From Paenibacillus sp. FJAT-26967 (GTDB lineage Bacteria; Bacillota; Bacilli; Paenibacillales; NBRC-103111), in assembly GCF_001541095.1 (NCBI RefSeq), contig NZ_LMXH01000006.1, positions 62,001-126,000 on the forward strand: a stretch of DNA of 64,000 nucleotides. Reading direction: 5' to 3'. The position numbers and the translations under genes were made by a program. Below the pieces are notes generated by a model. It was not told where the DNA came from and did not search any database. It saw only the letters and a program-made list of their open reading frames with translations. Below, in pieces: positions 8,554-16,318 of the stretch (position 1 is the stretch's first letter; each line of letters starts with the position of its first letter).

Positions 8554-8602
8554 AAAGGGGCTGTTCCCTAAGTCATAGGATGACTTGGGAGCAGCCCCTT
8601 TA
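8554..8602. terminator. Long hairpin after the amino acid permease
   Basis: TAAAGGGGCTG(T)TCCC(T)AAGTCAT pairs with ATGACTTGGGAGCAGCCCCTTTA around a 3-nt loop. The stem exceeds 20 bp, but there is no long T-run. Hairpins built on GGGGCTG...CAGCCCC are common as dispersed repeats in Paenibacillus and Bacillus, so it may be a repeat element as well as a terminator. Confidence 0.65.
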
Positions 8603-8899
8603 TGGCGTAATCAGGCATTGCGCAGCTGTAACCGCTTGGTAAGCCGGGATCACCGGCAGGGACTACTAAATCCGGAATGCCGAGACCCGGTGCTGCATCT
8701 TTACCGCATCTGGCTGCGAGAGTCGGCAGCAGCTGCAATATTGCTCATCGGATGAAGAAGCATCAGCGCCAGCAAATACGTTTGCCGAGCAATTTCAGAT
8801 AGGGTTCTCGGGGATTCCCGGACTGTTCAGCCTGCAGACTAAGCATATATACAAAAATAACCGCAGGCCCACTCGCCTCAGATACGGCTGTCCCCCTTA
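8603..8899. other. Non-coding stretch between permease hairpin and SMR gene
   Basis: I see no gene with a start and ribosome site here. On the minus strand a short run of coding-like codons (about 8700-8800) is interrupted by stops in all frames, which could be decayed coding DNA, but I cannot assign it. Confidence 0.3.
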
Positions 8900-9226
8900 T
8901 TACGCGTGTGTATTACTGGAAATATTGAGCAGCGCAACACCCAAAATAATGAACACAATCCCCGCCACTCCCGCGGCACTTAGTTTTTCCTTCCATAGAA
9001 GGAACCCGATAATCGCTGTTAAAGCGGTTCCGACTCCTGACCAAATGGCGTAACTCACACCCAGCGGCATGGTTTTAAGCGCAAGCGAAAGACAATAAAA
9101 GGCGAATCCGTATCCCAGGACCACCCCGGCGCTGGGCAGCAGTTTTGTAAATCCTTGCGAATATTTCAGCATAGTCGTGCCTAGAATCTCTCCAGCAATT
9201 GCAATGGCTAAATACAGATATCCCAT
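8900..9226 (-). CDS. Small multidrug resistance (SMR) family efflux protein
   Basis: The product has 108 residues with four membrane segments, the exact size of EmrE/QacC proteins. It starts MGYLYLAIAIAGEILGTTML, with the essential proton- and drug-coupling glutamate at E13, and has the typical SYAIWSGVGTA of TM3. SMR proteins work as antiparallel dimers exporting cationic drugs or guanidinium in exchange for protons. The guanidinium branch cannot be excluded, but there is no guanidine riboswitch upstream. The ribosome site is AGGAGG. It stands alone; many Paenibacillus members carry SMR genes in pairs, and no partner gene is seen here. Confidence 0.92.
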   Translation of the reverse strand: MGYLYLAIAIAGEILGTTMLKYSQGFTKLLPSAGVVLGYGFAFYCLSLALKTMPLGVSYAIWSGVGTALTAIIGFLLWKEKLSAAGVAGIVFIILGVALLNISSNTHA

Positions 9227-9294
9227 TCGTCCGATCCTCCTGTCCCTCTATTATTGTCCTCATTATACTGCACAAAGCGAATCACCCGCACGCT

Positions 9295-9334
9295 TAAAAA
9301 AGCTAAGGCACCGGCCGTTGGCCGATGCCTTAAG
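9295..9334 (-). terminator. Terminator after the metallophosphoesterase gene
   Basis: On the minus strand, CTTAAGGCA-CGGCC and its complement form a stem followed by TTTTTT. It lies about 95 nt beyond the stop codon at 9431. Confidence 0.75.
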
Positions 9335-9430
9335 TATCTCATAGGGGCAAGCTTGTCCCGATCTTTCCATTAAAAAAGCCGCTGTCTTCTCCCTGTCACG
9401 TCTAACGACCGATTTCCCTATAGGCCGAAA

Positions 9431-10423
9431 TTATTTCCGGATGGGCACCGTATACTGCGCTTCGGTAATCCATTTCTTTTCCTTGAAATCGCGGCCTCTA
9501 ATAGAAACCGAGTCTTCATACACCTCTACATAGAGACCTTCACTTTCTTCCTCACCGAGCTGCTTCTCTCCACCGTTGCCATCAGAAGACCACGGCCGCT
9601 CAACTGAAGAGGAATTCACCATTGTGAATCCGTCATTCACCAGCGTATTCGGCTGATTCAGTTCCCAGTGAGAATGGCCCGTAAAGAAGATAACCTGGGG
9701 ATATTCAGACAATATACTTTTCAGTTCCTTATGCTGTACAACGGCTCTTTGGTTAGACTTGACGGATGAACCCGCTACTGTATCCGGCAGGGGCTGGTGA
9801 AGGAAAACGAAAATCGGCTTGGCTGATTTGCCATGCTTCGCTAGCCGTTCTTTCAGCCAGTCCAGCTGTTTATCCGATAAGAAAGCATCTTCCGCGATAC
9901 TGGGATCCGATTGCCGGTATTTTTCCGAGCCCAGGAAGAGAAACGGATAACCGCCAACCATTTCCTCCCGGTAAACTTTCTGTTCTCCCGCAAATTTAAG
10001 GAAGCTTTGAATGGAATCGGAATCCGACACTTTATTCGGAAAAGAATCCGGACTCCAGTCGCCATCCTTATTCAGCCAAGACGAGTAAAACTCATGGTTC
10101 CCGATATTGGCGAAGGTCCGGGGCGGAAGCGGTACCTGCTTCCATATTTCGCTCAGCAGTTTATAATCCTTAGCTGTTCCATTGGTCAAATCCCCGTTGA
10201 TAACCAGCGCATCCGCGTTCGGATCAATCCGGTACAGATCCTCCACAGCCGCTTTAAATTTACTTTGAGATTCCGGGCGGTCAACCGATACGTGAATATC
10301 GCTGATAACCGGGAAGGACAGTTTCGGCTCTTCTATCATTTCCTGTTTCGCGCTTGCGGGAACGGCGGTCAAGAGAAGCAAACTGACTGACATCAGCAGT
10401 GATAAACTTGCTTTTTTCTTCAT
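9431..10423 (-). CDS. Exported calcineurin-like metallophosphoesterase
   Basis: The ATG at 10423 is preferred because it lies 8 nt from GAGGAGG; one at 10429 is too close. The 330-residue product has a signal peptide (basic start, LLMSVSLLLLTAVPASA, likely cleaved near residue 26). Metallophosphoesterase motifs are in order: SDIH, GDLTNG, GNHE, FLHQP and GHSHWE, providing the two-metal site. It acts outside the membrane on an unknown phosphoester. The C-terminal ~60 residues (YVEVYEDSVSIRGRDFKEKKW) form the small beta domain common in secreted members. It is monocistronic, with a long upstream region and a terminator downstream. Confidence 0.9.
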   Translation of the reverse strand: MKKKASLSLLMSVSLLLLTAVPASAKQEMIEEPKLSFPVISDIHVSVDRPESQSKFKAAVEDLYRIDPNADALVINGDLTNGTAKDYKLLSEIWKQVPLPPRTFANIGNHEFYSSWLNKDGDWSPDSFPNKVSDSDSIQSFLKFAGEQKVYREEMVGGYPFLFLGSEKYRQSDPSIAEDAFLSDKQLDWLKERLAKHGKSAKPIFVFLHQPLPDTVAGSSVKSNQRAVVQHKELKSILSEYPQVIFFTGHSHWELNQPNTLVNDGFTMVNSSSVERPWSSDGNGGEKQLGEEESEGLYVEVYEDSVSIRGRDFKEKKWITEAQYTVPIRK

Positions 10424-10631
10424 ACACATTCCCTCCTCGTTATGGCGGAAGAAAGCGTCGTATCATTCAAGGCCTTTAAAGTGATGAAGGGTTTATACAA
10501 ACGACGGGCGTCCGCCGCACAAAGGCTTTAGATGCACCTTGAATGCAAACGACCTTTTCTCCCTCTAAAATGGAAAATTCCTTAGAAGTACAAGTACCCG
10601 CTCTATACAAAGGAGAAACGTTTAAGAAAGA

Positions 10632-10648
10632 ATTGAAACCGTTTCAAT
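10632..10648. promoter_or_regulatory. Perfect palindrome resembling a LacI-type operator
   Basis: ATTGAAAC-C-GTTTCAAT is a perfect 8-bp inverted repeat around a single base. The spacing differs from the CcpA cre consensus, so the binding protein is unknown. Confidence 0.35.
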
Positions 10649-10974
10649 GAATCGCCGCCTGTTCGGTACCGCTTATACGGCAGTGCTATGTACGAACCAA
10701 ATCCGCCGCTACGGACAGCAGCCGTTTGTCCGCTGTTCCTTATTTTCTCATGCCGATTCGTTCCTATGCGGAGATAAGAAGCTGGTTAAATTTACTCTTG
10801 ATTTTTACCAGCTGCTCTTTTCCACCGTATACCAGCATTTTCAAAATGTTTCATAGGATACGACCATTTCCACTCAAGGAGAACACGCCTTAAATCCTTT
10901 TATATCAAGGGTTTATGGCATACATAGCCCTTCTTCCGGGTTATAAGGATTATCTTCGGGGATACCCCGGCAAG

Positions 10975-11003
10975 TTGCTTTAACACAAAATATATGGTAA
11001 AAT
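10975..11003 (+). promoter_or_regulatory. Sigma-A promoter of the cold-shock gene
   Basis: TTGCTT (10975-10980), a 17-nt spacer, and TAAAAT (10998-11003). Transcription from about 11010 would give a leader of about 130 nt, typical for cold-shock genes. Confidence 0.65.
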
Positions 11004-11029
11004 GAGTTATTCGTATAAGTTTAGAAATC

Positions 11030-11093
11030 AGTTCACATATTACAAAGGATATCACGCAGGAATGGGTACACTTTGTAATGTGTGAACTTTTTT
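11030..11093 (+). promoter_or_regulatory. Terminator-like hairpin in the cold-shock mRNA leader (candidate attenuator/thermosensor)
   Basis: AGTTCACATATTACAAAG (11030-11047) pairs with CTTTGTAATGTGTGAACT (11071-11088) with one wobble pair, making an 18-bp stem with a 23-nt loop, directly followed by TTTTTT. It lies between the promoter and the start codon, so it should either stop transcription or refold. Its AT-rich stem would be temperature-sensitive. Confidence 0.6.
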
Positions 11094-11142
11094 CCTAAAT
11101 CGATACGAATGAATCTTTAAATTTCTAGGAGGTTTTCCAAGA

Positions 11143-11343
11143 ATGGAAACAGGAACAGTAAAATGGTTTAACGCAGAGAAAGGTTTTGGCTTCATCGAAG
11201 TTGAAGGCGGCAAAGACGTATTCGTACACTTCAGCGCAATTACTGGTGAGGGCTTCAAATCACTCGACGAAGGACAACGCGTACAATTCGACATCGTTCA
11301 AGGCAACCGCGGACCGCAAGCTGAGAACGTTGTTAAACTATAA
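11143..11343 (+). CDS. Cold-shock protein (CspA/CspB family)
   Basis: The 66-residue protein is a single cold-shock domain. RNP1 is KGFGFIEV and RNP2 is VFVHF; the start [18 protein letters not shown] is nearly universal in the family. It binds single-stranded RNA and DNA and melts secondary structure in cold-stressed or growing cells. The ribosome site is TAGGAGG. The leader of about 130 nt contains a terminator-like stem at 11030-11093, and a terminator follows at 11366. The cold-inducible ydjO lies just downstream. Confidence 0.97.
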   Translation: METGTVKWFNAEKGFGFIEVEGGKDVFVHFSAITGEGFKSLDEGQRVQFDIVQGNRGPQAENVVKL

Positions 11344-11365
11344 GCAACTACACAATCTATAGAAG

Positions 11366-11399
11366 GAACTGCCTGTCCTGGGATTAGGCAGTTCTTTTT
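11366..11399 (+). terminator. Intrinsic terminator after the cold-shock gene
   Basis: GAACTGCCT pairs with AGGCAGTTC, followed by TTTTT. Confidence 0.88.
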
Positions 11400-11469
11400 C
11401 ATGGCAGTCAAGTTCACGTACGGTCTTGCGTACTATAGAAGTAGGCCGACGAAATGAAGGAGGGTCACT

Positions 11470-11676
11470 ATGCATTATTCCAAAAAGAACATGGAACCTG
11501 TTCCAGAAGAAGAAATTGCCGTTTGGGCCTGCAGCCAAGAAAGCTGTGTGTGCTGGATGCGGGAAAACTTCTCGTTTAATGAAGTCCCCCTCTGTCCGAT
11601 CTGTAAATCTGAGATGGTGAAGCAGGTCAAAATGCTTCCTATTCTTACGAATCATAATCACAACGGGTCGGCGTAA
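11470..11676 (+). CDS. ydjO: Cold-inducible protein YdjO
   Basis: The 68-residue protein has four cysteines in a zinc-ribbon-like arrangement (WACSQESCVCW and LCPICKSEM), with MRENFSFNEVPLCPIC closely matching the YdjO family of Bacillus. The family is cold-inducible in B. subtilis and its molecular role is unknown. The neighbouring cold-shock gene fits. The ribosome site is GAAGGAGG. One cysteine pair is CVC rather than CxxC. A strong terminator follows. Confidence 0.88.
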   Translation: MHYSKKNMEPVPEEEIAVWACSQESCVCWMRENFSFNEVPLCPICKSEMVKQVKMLPILTNHNHNGSA

Positions 11677-11701
11677 AGCCGGGCCGTCTTTCTTTAATGC
11701 C

Positions 11702-11739
11702 GCACAAAAACGGAGGCCAACCGGCCTCCGTTTTTGTGC
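11702..11739. terminator. Strong bidirectional terminator after ydjO
   Basis: GCACAAAAACGGAGGCC and its exact complement form a 17-bp stem with a 4-nt loop, giving T5 runs in both directions. Confidence 0.88.
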
Positions 11740-11899
11740 TTCTATCGTCTGTTTATTCCCGTCTGTCCTGTCTGACCGGAACGAACGGTTATGAAAATCG
11801 CGACAACCCTGCTAACAGCCGGCATCCCAATTCTTGCAGCAGACTGAAGAATAATCAGAACCAGCGCTGCTCGCCGCGCTGTGCGAGCTTATACCCGCC

Positions 11900-13126
11900 C
11901 TAGCTGCCGCCCCGCGCTGGCGTCTTAGTGAACGTCAGCGGCAGGCTGCTGACGCCATGCACGATGAACCCGCGAGCCGGCGTTAGCGGCTCCTGGTTCG
12001 CGCGGGCAAGATCCGGCAGGCGCTCCAGGATCGCCTCAAGCGCGACCTTCGCCTCCAGGCGGGCAAGCGGCGCGCCGAGGCAGAAGTGAAGCCCATGCCC
12101 GAACGCGATATGCGGGTTCGGGCTGCGCGTAATGTCGAAGGTGCCCGCATCTTCGAACTTCTGCTCATCGTGATTGGCGGCCCCCATCCACGCCACGACC
12201 CGGCTGCCGGCACGGATCTTCTGGCCGCCAATCTCGACATCGCGCGCTGCCGTACGGAACATCGCCTGCAGAGGAGAGCGGTAGCGGAGCACTTCCTCTA
12301 TCGCAGATGGGAGAAGCTCCGGCTGCTCTCTCAGCTTCTGCAGCTGTTCGGGATGATCCAGCAGCGACCGTACCGCGTTGCCGATCAGATTGGTCGTCGT
12401 CTCATTCCCGGCAACCAACAGCAGGGCGCAGAACGACAGGATGTCCTTCTCCGACAAGTGATGCTGCGCGTCCTCCGCAGCAATCAGCGCGCTGATCAGA
12501 TCATCCTGCGGGTTCAGACGGCGCTGTGCGATGATGCTGCGGAAGTAATCATCCATAGCCGAGCGCGCATCCGCCGCTTCGCTGCTCTGCTCTCCCGCGA
12601 AGTTGTCTGCAGAGGCCACCACTTCGTCCGACCAGTGCTTGAACTGCTCACGGTCCCCGCTCGGAATACCGAGCATCTCTGCAATCACTATAACCGGGAG
12701 CGGGTAGGAGAAATCTCCGATGAGATCCATTTCACCGCTGGCACTGACTTTGTCCAGCAGCTCATGGGTCAGTTCGGCGATCCGGGGCTCCAGCGCAGCT
12801 ATGGCCTTGGGCGTGAACGCTTTGCTGACAAGCGAGCGGAGCTGGGTATGCCGCGGCGGGTCCAGCGTAATGAGACTGAAGCCTCCTGCACTGCTGTCCG
12901 TATTGTCTGCATGATCGGCGACTGAAGCCGGATCGGGGTCCTTAGGCTTCAGCCGGTGTTCGGAGGAGAAATTCGCGTGATCGAACAGCACACTTTTGAC
13001 ATGATCGTACTGAAATACAGACCATGTCTGCAAAGGTTCCATATACATAACGGGCTGATTGCTCCGTAAATAAGCATAAGTCGGGTAAGGATTCCTCAGA
13101 AACTCAATGGAAAACAATTCATTCAT
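11900..13126 (-). CDS. Cytochrome P450
   Basis: The ATG at 13126 follows GGAGG at 8 nt; the frame extends 14 codons upstream without a ribosome site. The 408-residue product is a soluble class I bacterial P450. Motifs are the oxygen-binding I-helix AGNETTT (about 239-245), the K-helix EEVLR and the heme loop FGHGLHFCLG with cysteine ligand C349. The overall look is CYP109/CYP107-like, a group that hydroxylates fatty acids, terpenoids or steroids and uses an external ferredoxin. No ferredoxin or reductase gene is adjacent. The lipase gene lies 72 nt upstream on the same strand, so they may be co-transcribed. Confidence 0.93.
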   Translation of the reverse strand: MNELFSIEFLRNPYPTYAYLRSNQPVMYMEPLQTWSVFQYDHVKSVLFDHANFSSEHRLKPKDPDPASVADHADNTDSSAGGFSLITLDPPRHTQLRSLVSKAFTPKAIAALEPRIAELTHELLDKVSASGEMDLIGDFSYPLPVIVIAEMLGIPSGDREQFKHWSDEVVASADNFAGEQSSEAADARSAMDDYFRSIIAQRRLNPQDDLISALIAAEDAQHHLSEKDILSFCALLLVAGNETTTNLIGNAVRSLLDHPEQLQKLREQPELLPSAIEEVLRYRSPLQAMFRTAARDVEIGGQKIRAGSRVVAWMGAANHDEQKFEDAGTFDITRSPNPHIAFGHGLHFCLGAPLARLEAKVALEAILERLPDLARANQEPLTPARGFIVHGVSSLPLTFTKTPARGGS

Positions 13127-13198
13127 CTCGATCGCCTCCGTTTTCTTCTTGAAAGTAACCTTCCGCACAGACCGGCATCCTCGTCGCTAGAGCATAAA

Positions 13199-14155
13199 TC
13201 AATTGATTTCCCCGTTTGTTCCTAAAGCCAGCCGGAGTTGGGAAGACATTTCATTCAGCGCTTCCTGAGTGCGCGGCACAAGCTGGTGCATATTCATAAA
13301 TCCGTGCACGAGATCCTCATAGTTTTTATAAACGACCTCTACTCCGGCGTTCATCAGTTTCTCCGCATAAGCTTGTCCGCTGTCGCGCAGCGGGTCATAC
13401 TGGGCCGTCACAACCATTGCAGGCGGCAACCCCGTCAAATCCTCCGTTTGAAAATGAATCGGATACGCATACGGGTTCCGGATTTCTTCTTCCTTGTTCA
13501 AATACTGCTTCGAGAACCATTCCATCATGCCGGCAGTTAGAATATAACCCTCCCCGTTCTCACGCAGTGAGGCCGGATCTTCCTCTTCAAAACCTGCGGC
13601 CGGATAGCAGAGCAGCTGATAAAGAAGGGCTGGCTTGCCCGCGTCCCTCGCCTTGATAGAGGTCACTGCCGCGAGCGTGCCTCCGGCACTGTCGCCCCCC
13701 ACAGCCATGCGTGCCGAGTCGATGCCGAATACGTCCGGATGCTCCGCAATCCACTGCAGGGCTTCGTAAGCGTCCTCAACCGCAGCCGGAAATTTATGCT
13801 CTGGAGCGAGCCTGTAGTCGACGGAAATGACAACGGCATGGACAGAGTTGGCCAAGTTGCGGCAGATCGAATCGTGTGAATCGAGACTGCCCAGCACGAA
13901 GCCTCCACCATGGTAGTAAACCAGCGCAGGATAAGGCGCCTCTCCTTCCGGTGTATAGACCCGGACGGTCACGTCACGGCCTTCAAGAGGAATTGCGCGG
14001 TCCGCGACCTGCTGTACTTCCTCTCTTCCCTCTTCAGACACATAGACCGGATTCTTACTCCGGCGGAGTTCATCCGCAGACAACTGCTCATAATCGGGTT
14101 GTGGAGCCGCATTCATTTGCCTCAGCATAAATCCGATTCGCGGTTCTACTGGCAT
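13199..14155 (-). CDS. Alpha/beta hydrolase of the hormone-sensitive-lipase family (family IV esterase)
   Basis: The 318-residue protein carries the family IV oxyanion-hole motif YYHGGGFV (H82-G85), the nucleophile elbow GGDSAGG with S156, and D254 (QYDPLRD) and H284 (HGF) as the rest of the triad. These cytoplasmic enzymes hydrolyse short acyl esters. The start ATG has GGAGAGAAGG upstream. It is the first gene of a likely two-gene operon with the P450, which suggests joint handling of an ester or lipophilic compound. That pathway is inference. Confidence 0.92.
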   Translation of the reverse strand: MPVEPRIGFMLRQMNAAPQPDYEQLSADELRRSKNPVYVSEEGREEVQQVADRAIPLEGRDVTVRVYTPEGEAPYPALVYYHGGGFVLGSLDSHDSICRNLANSVHAVVISVDYRLAPEHKFPAAVEDAYEALQWIAEHPDVFGIDSARMAVGGDSAGGTLAAVTSIKARDAGKPALLYQLLCYPAAGFEEEDPASLRENGEGYILTAGMMEWFSKQYLNKEEEIRNPYAYPIHFQTEDLTGLPPAMVVTAQYDPLRDSGQAYAEKLMNAGVEVVYKNYEDLVHGFMNMHQLVPRTQEALNEMSSQLRLALGTNGEIN

Positions 14156-14494
14156 CGGTTTACCTTCTCTCCTCTAAATAGTTCCATTATCGAATAGTTT
14201 AATCACCTAACTTTATCCTGTTTTAATCGTAAAAGAGCCTGGAGACAAAGTCAAATTTTCTGAAATTATCCATTATAATGCAGTCTTATAAACCGTCTTA
14301 TCCTATGCAAGCATCATAAAAATCAACGCGATCTAAATTTGTAAGAATTTTGTTGAAAAAACTCGATTAATGACGATATAGGTCGCATGAAGCCAACCAA
14401 ATCAACTATACTAAAATAACACGACATGGCAGGTTATAAGCCTTCCTGCATGTTCGCAGGCCTCACGACAGCAAAACAAGGAGATCTAAACCTC
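14156..14494. other. Divergent regulatory region between lipase and sensor kinase
   Basis: This AT-rich region must hold promoters for both directions. For the kinase side a TATACT hexamer lies near 14406 with a poor -35. I see no operator or terminator of note. Confidence 0.35.
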
Positions 14495-16318
14495 ATGAAA
14501 GCCAAATTAACGGGCTGGTTCCGTAAACAGCGCATTAAAAATAAAATTATGACTATTTTTATCCCGCTTGTCGTCATCCCGCTATTCTTACTTGGTCTAA
14601 TTTCTTACTACGTGTATACCCAGAGCATTGTGGAAAAAACCAAAAAGAACGTACTGGACGAATCCAAGCTGATCGTCACCCGGATCGATATGATCCTGAC
14701 CAATGCGGAGAGCTCCGCAAATATGATTATGATGGAATTGAATAAAAGCGTCATCCGCACGCCCAGACAGCCTAACCCGGACCAGCCGGAAAGCCAGGGC
14801 CCGCAGGAGGCCGATGAGCTCGTGTACCGTCAGCAGATTGAGGACAAGCTGAAGTTCGCTCTGATGACTTTCCCCGATATAGAATCGGCGGCCTTCATTG
14901 ATAAAAGCAACCAGATCTACAGCACCCAGAGCCAGATGGAGGCCGGGCTGGATAAGGCACTCGAAAGCCGGCTGATCCGCGAAATCGGGGGATCAAACGG
15001 CAAGCATTTATGGTTCCCGCTGCAGGTGAGAGATTTCCTGGTCTCGGATAAGACCCAACCCGTCCTTACTCTCGGCAAAAATATTCTGGACACCGAATCG
15101 ATGGATAGCCTGGGCGTCCTTGTCCTCAATATTAAGGAACAGGCTCTCTCCTCGGTCTATAACACAATCGGCCCCGTGAAACAAAGCGATTATTACATCG
15201 CCGACCGGGAAGGAGTGATCGTCTCCTCCCTCGATAAGAAGAATATCCTTCAGCCGATTGAGGATGAGAATATTGCAGCTCTCGCCAAGTCTGAACAGAC
15301 CGTTGCGGAGATTAGAACAGTCGGCAATCAGGACAGGCTTGTCACCGCGATGAATTTTCAAAAGCTGGACTGGAAACTGTTTAACGAAACCCCGCTCAAA
15401 GCTTTGACCGAAGATACGCGTAAAGTATCCGCCGCGATTATCATCATCGGCCTGGTCTGTGTTCTGCTGGCATTGGCGGGCGCGCTTATCCTGTCCCGCG
15501 TTATTGCGGGTCCCGTCATCAAGCTCACCAAGAACATGAGCCGGATTCGGGACGGCAATTTCGAAGGGCCGATCGAGGTCAAAACCTCCGATGAGGTCGG
15601 TATGCTTGGCTCCGGCTTCAATCTCATGATCGGACGGGTGAAGGATCTGCTCGCCAAAGTAGAGATCGAGCAGAAGAAGAAGCGGGAGCTGGAGCTGGCT
15701 CTGATGCAGGAGCAGATCAAGCCGCATTTCTTCTATAACACACTCGATTTGATCTATGTGCTCTGCAAATCCGGGGAACCGGATGAGGCCAGCAGAGCCA
15801 CCAAGGCGTTGGCCGATTTCTACAGGATCGCGCTAAGCAACGGCAAAGAAATCATAACCGTGCGTGAAGAAATCCGGAATGTTTACAATTATTTGCTTAT
15901 CCAGCGGACACGCTATTCCGATACGTTTGATTTCCAGATCGATGTGCCCGAAGAGTTGATGGACTATTTAATCCCCAAGCTCACGTTTCAGCCGCTGGTT
16001 GAGAATTCGATCTACCACGGCCTGAAGGAGAAGGGCACCTTCGGCAAGCTTATTCTTCAGGGCCGCCTGGAAGGCCAGCTGGCTATTATCGAGATTAAAG
16101 ATGACGGAGTCGGGATTGCGCCGGAGCGTCTGGCTGCCTTATTAAACCGGCCTCAGGAAGAGAAAATCTCGTTCGGTCTGGCGAGTGTAGACGAAAGGAT
16201 TCAATTATATTTCGGAGAGCAGTACGGAATCACAGTCACAAGTGAGCCTGGCATAGGGACTGACGTGATCGTCACGATTCCCTCACCTGTCAAAAGAGGA
16301 GGCAGCTCAGATGTATAA
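14495..16318 (+). CDS. YesM-type sensor histidine kinase
   Basis: The start at 14495 follows AAGGAG; an upstream in-frame ATG at 14426 has none. The 607-residue protein has TM1 at about 20-40, an extracellular sensing domain, TM2 near residue 305-325 (IIIIGLVCVLLALAGALIL), a HAMP domain, then the His_kinase domain. The phospho-acceptor is H411 in QIKPHFFYNTLD. The ATPase has the N-box PLVENSIYHG and G-box DDGVGI. It phosphorylates the response regulator whose gene overlaps by 8 nt. Its position before a sugar transporter and an alpha-galactosidase suggests it senses a galactoside outside the cell. Confidence 0.94.
   Translation: MKAKLTGWFRKQRIKNKIMTIFIPLVVIPLFLLGLISYYVYTQSIVEKTKKNVLDESKLIVTRIDMILTNAESSANMIMMELNKSVIRTPRQPNPDQPESQGPQEADELVYRQQIEDKLKFALMTFPDIESAAFIDKSNQIYSTQSQMEAGLDKALESRLIREIGGSNGKHLWFPLQVRDFLVSDKTQPVLTLGKNILDTESMDSLGVLVLNIKEQALSSVYNTIGPVKQSDYYIADREGVIVSSLDKKNILQPIEDENIAALAKSEQTVAEIRTVGNQDRLVTAMNFQKLDWKLFNETPLKALTEDTRKVSAAIIIIGLVCVLLALAGALILSRVIAGPVIKLTKNMSRIRDGNFEGPIEVKTSDEVGMLGSGFNLMIGRVKDLLAKVEIEQKKKRELELALMQEQIKPHFFYNTLDLIYVLCKSGEPDEASRATKALADFYRIALSNGKEIITVREEIRNVYNYLLIQRTRYSDTFDFQIDVPEELMDYLIPKLTFQPLVENSIYHGLKEKGTFGKLILQGRLEGQLAIIEIKDDGVGIAPERLAALLNRPQEEKISFGLASVDERIQLYFGEQYGITVTSEPGIGTDVIVTIPSPVKRGGSSDV

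Larger units (their letters stand above)
10424..11029. other. Intergenic region with palindrome and cold-shock promoter
   Basis: This stretch separates the metallophosphoesterase and the cold-shock gene. It contains a perfect 17-nt palindrome at 10632-10648 and a sigma-A promoter at 10975-11003. One open frame of 69 codons (10647-10856) lacks a ribosome site and coding character, and I do not call it. Confidence 0.5.

Noticed and set aside
10632-10648. CcpA cre site
   Set aside because: The palindrome is centred on a single base and does not match the cre consensus in its right half.
10647-10856. 69-codon open frame in the intergenic region
   Set aside because: No ribosome site and an improbable composition; the region has regulatory signals instead.
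12086-12925. 279-codon open frame on the plus strand
   Set aside because: Antisense shadow of the cytochrome P450 gene.
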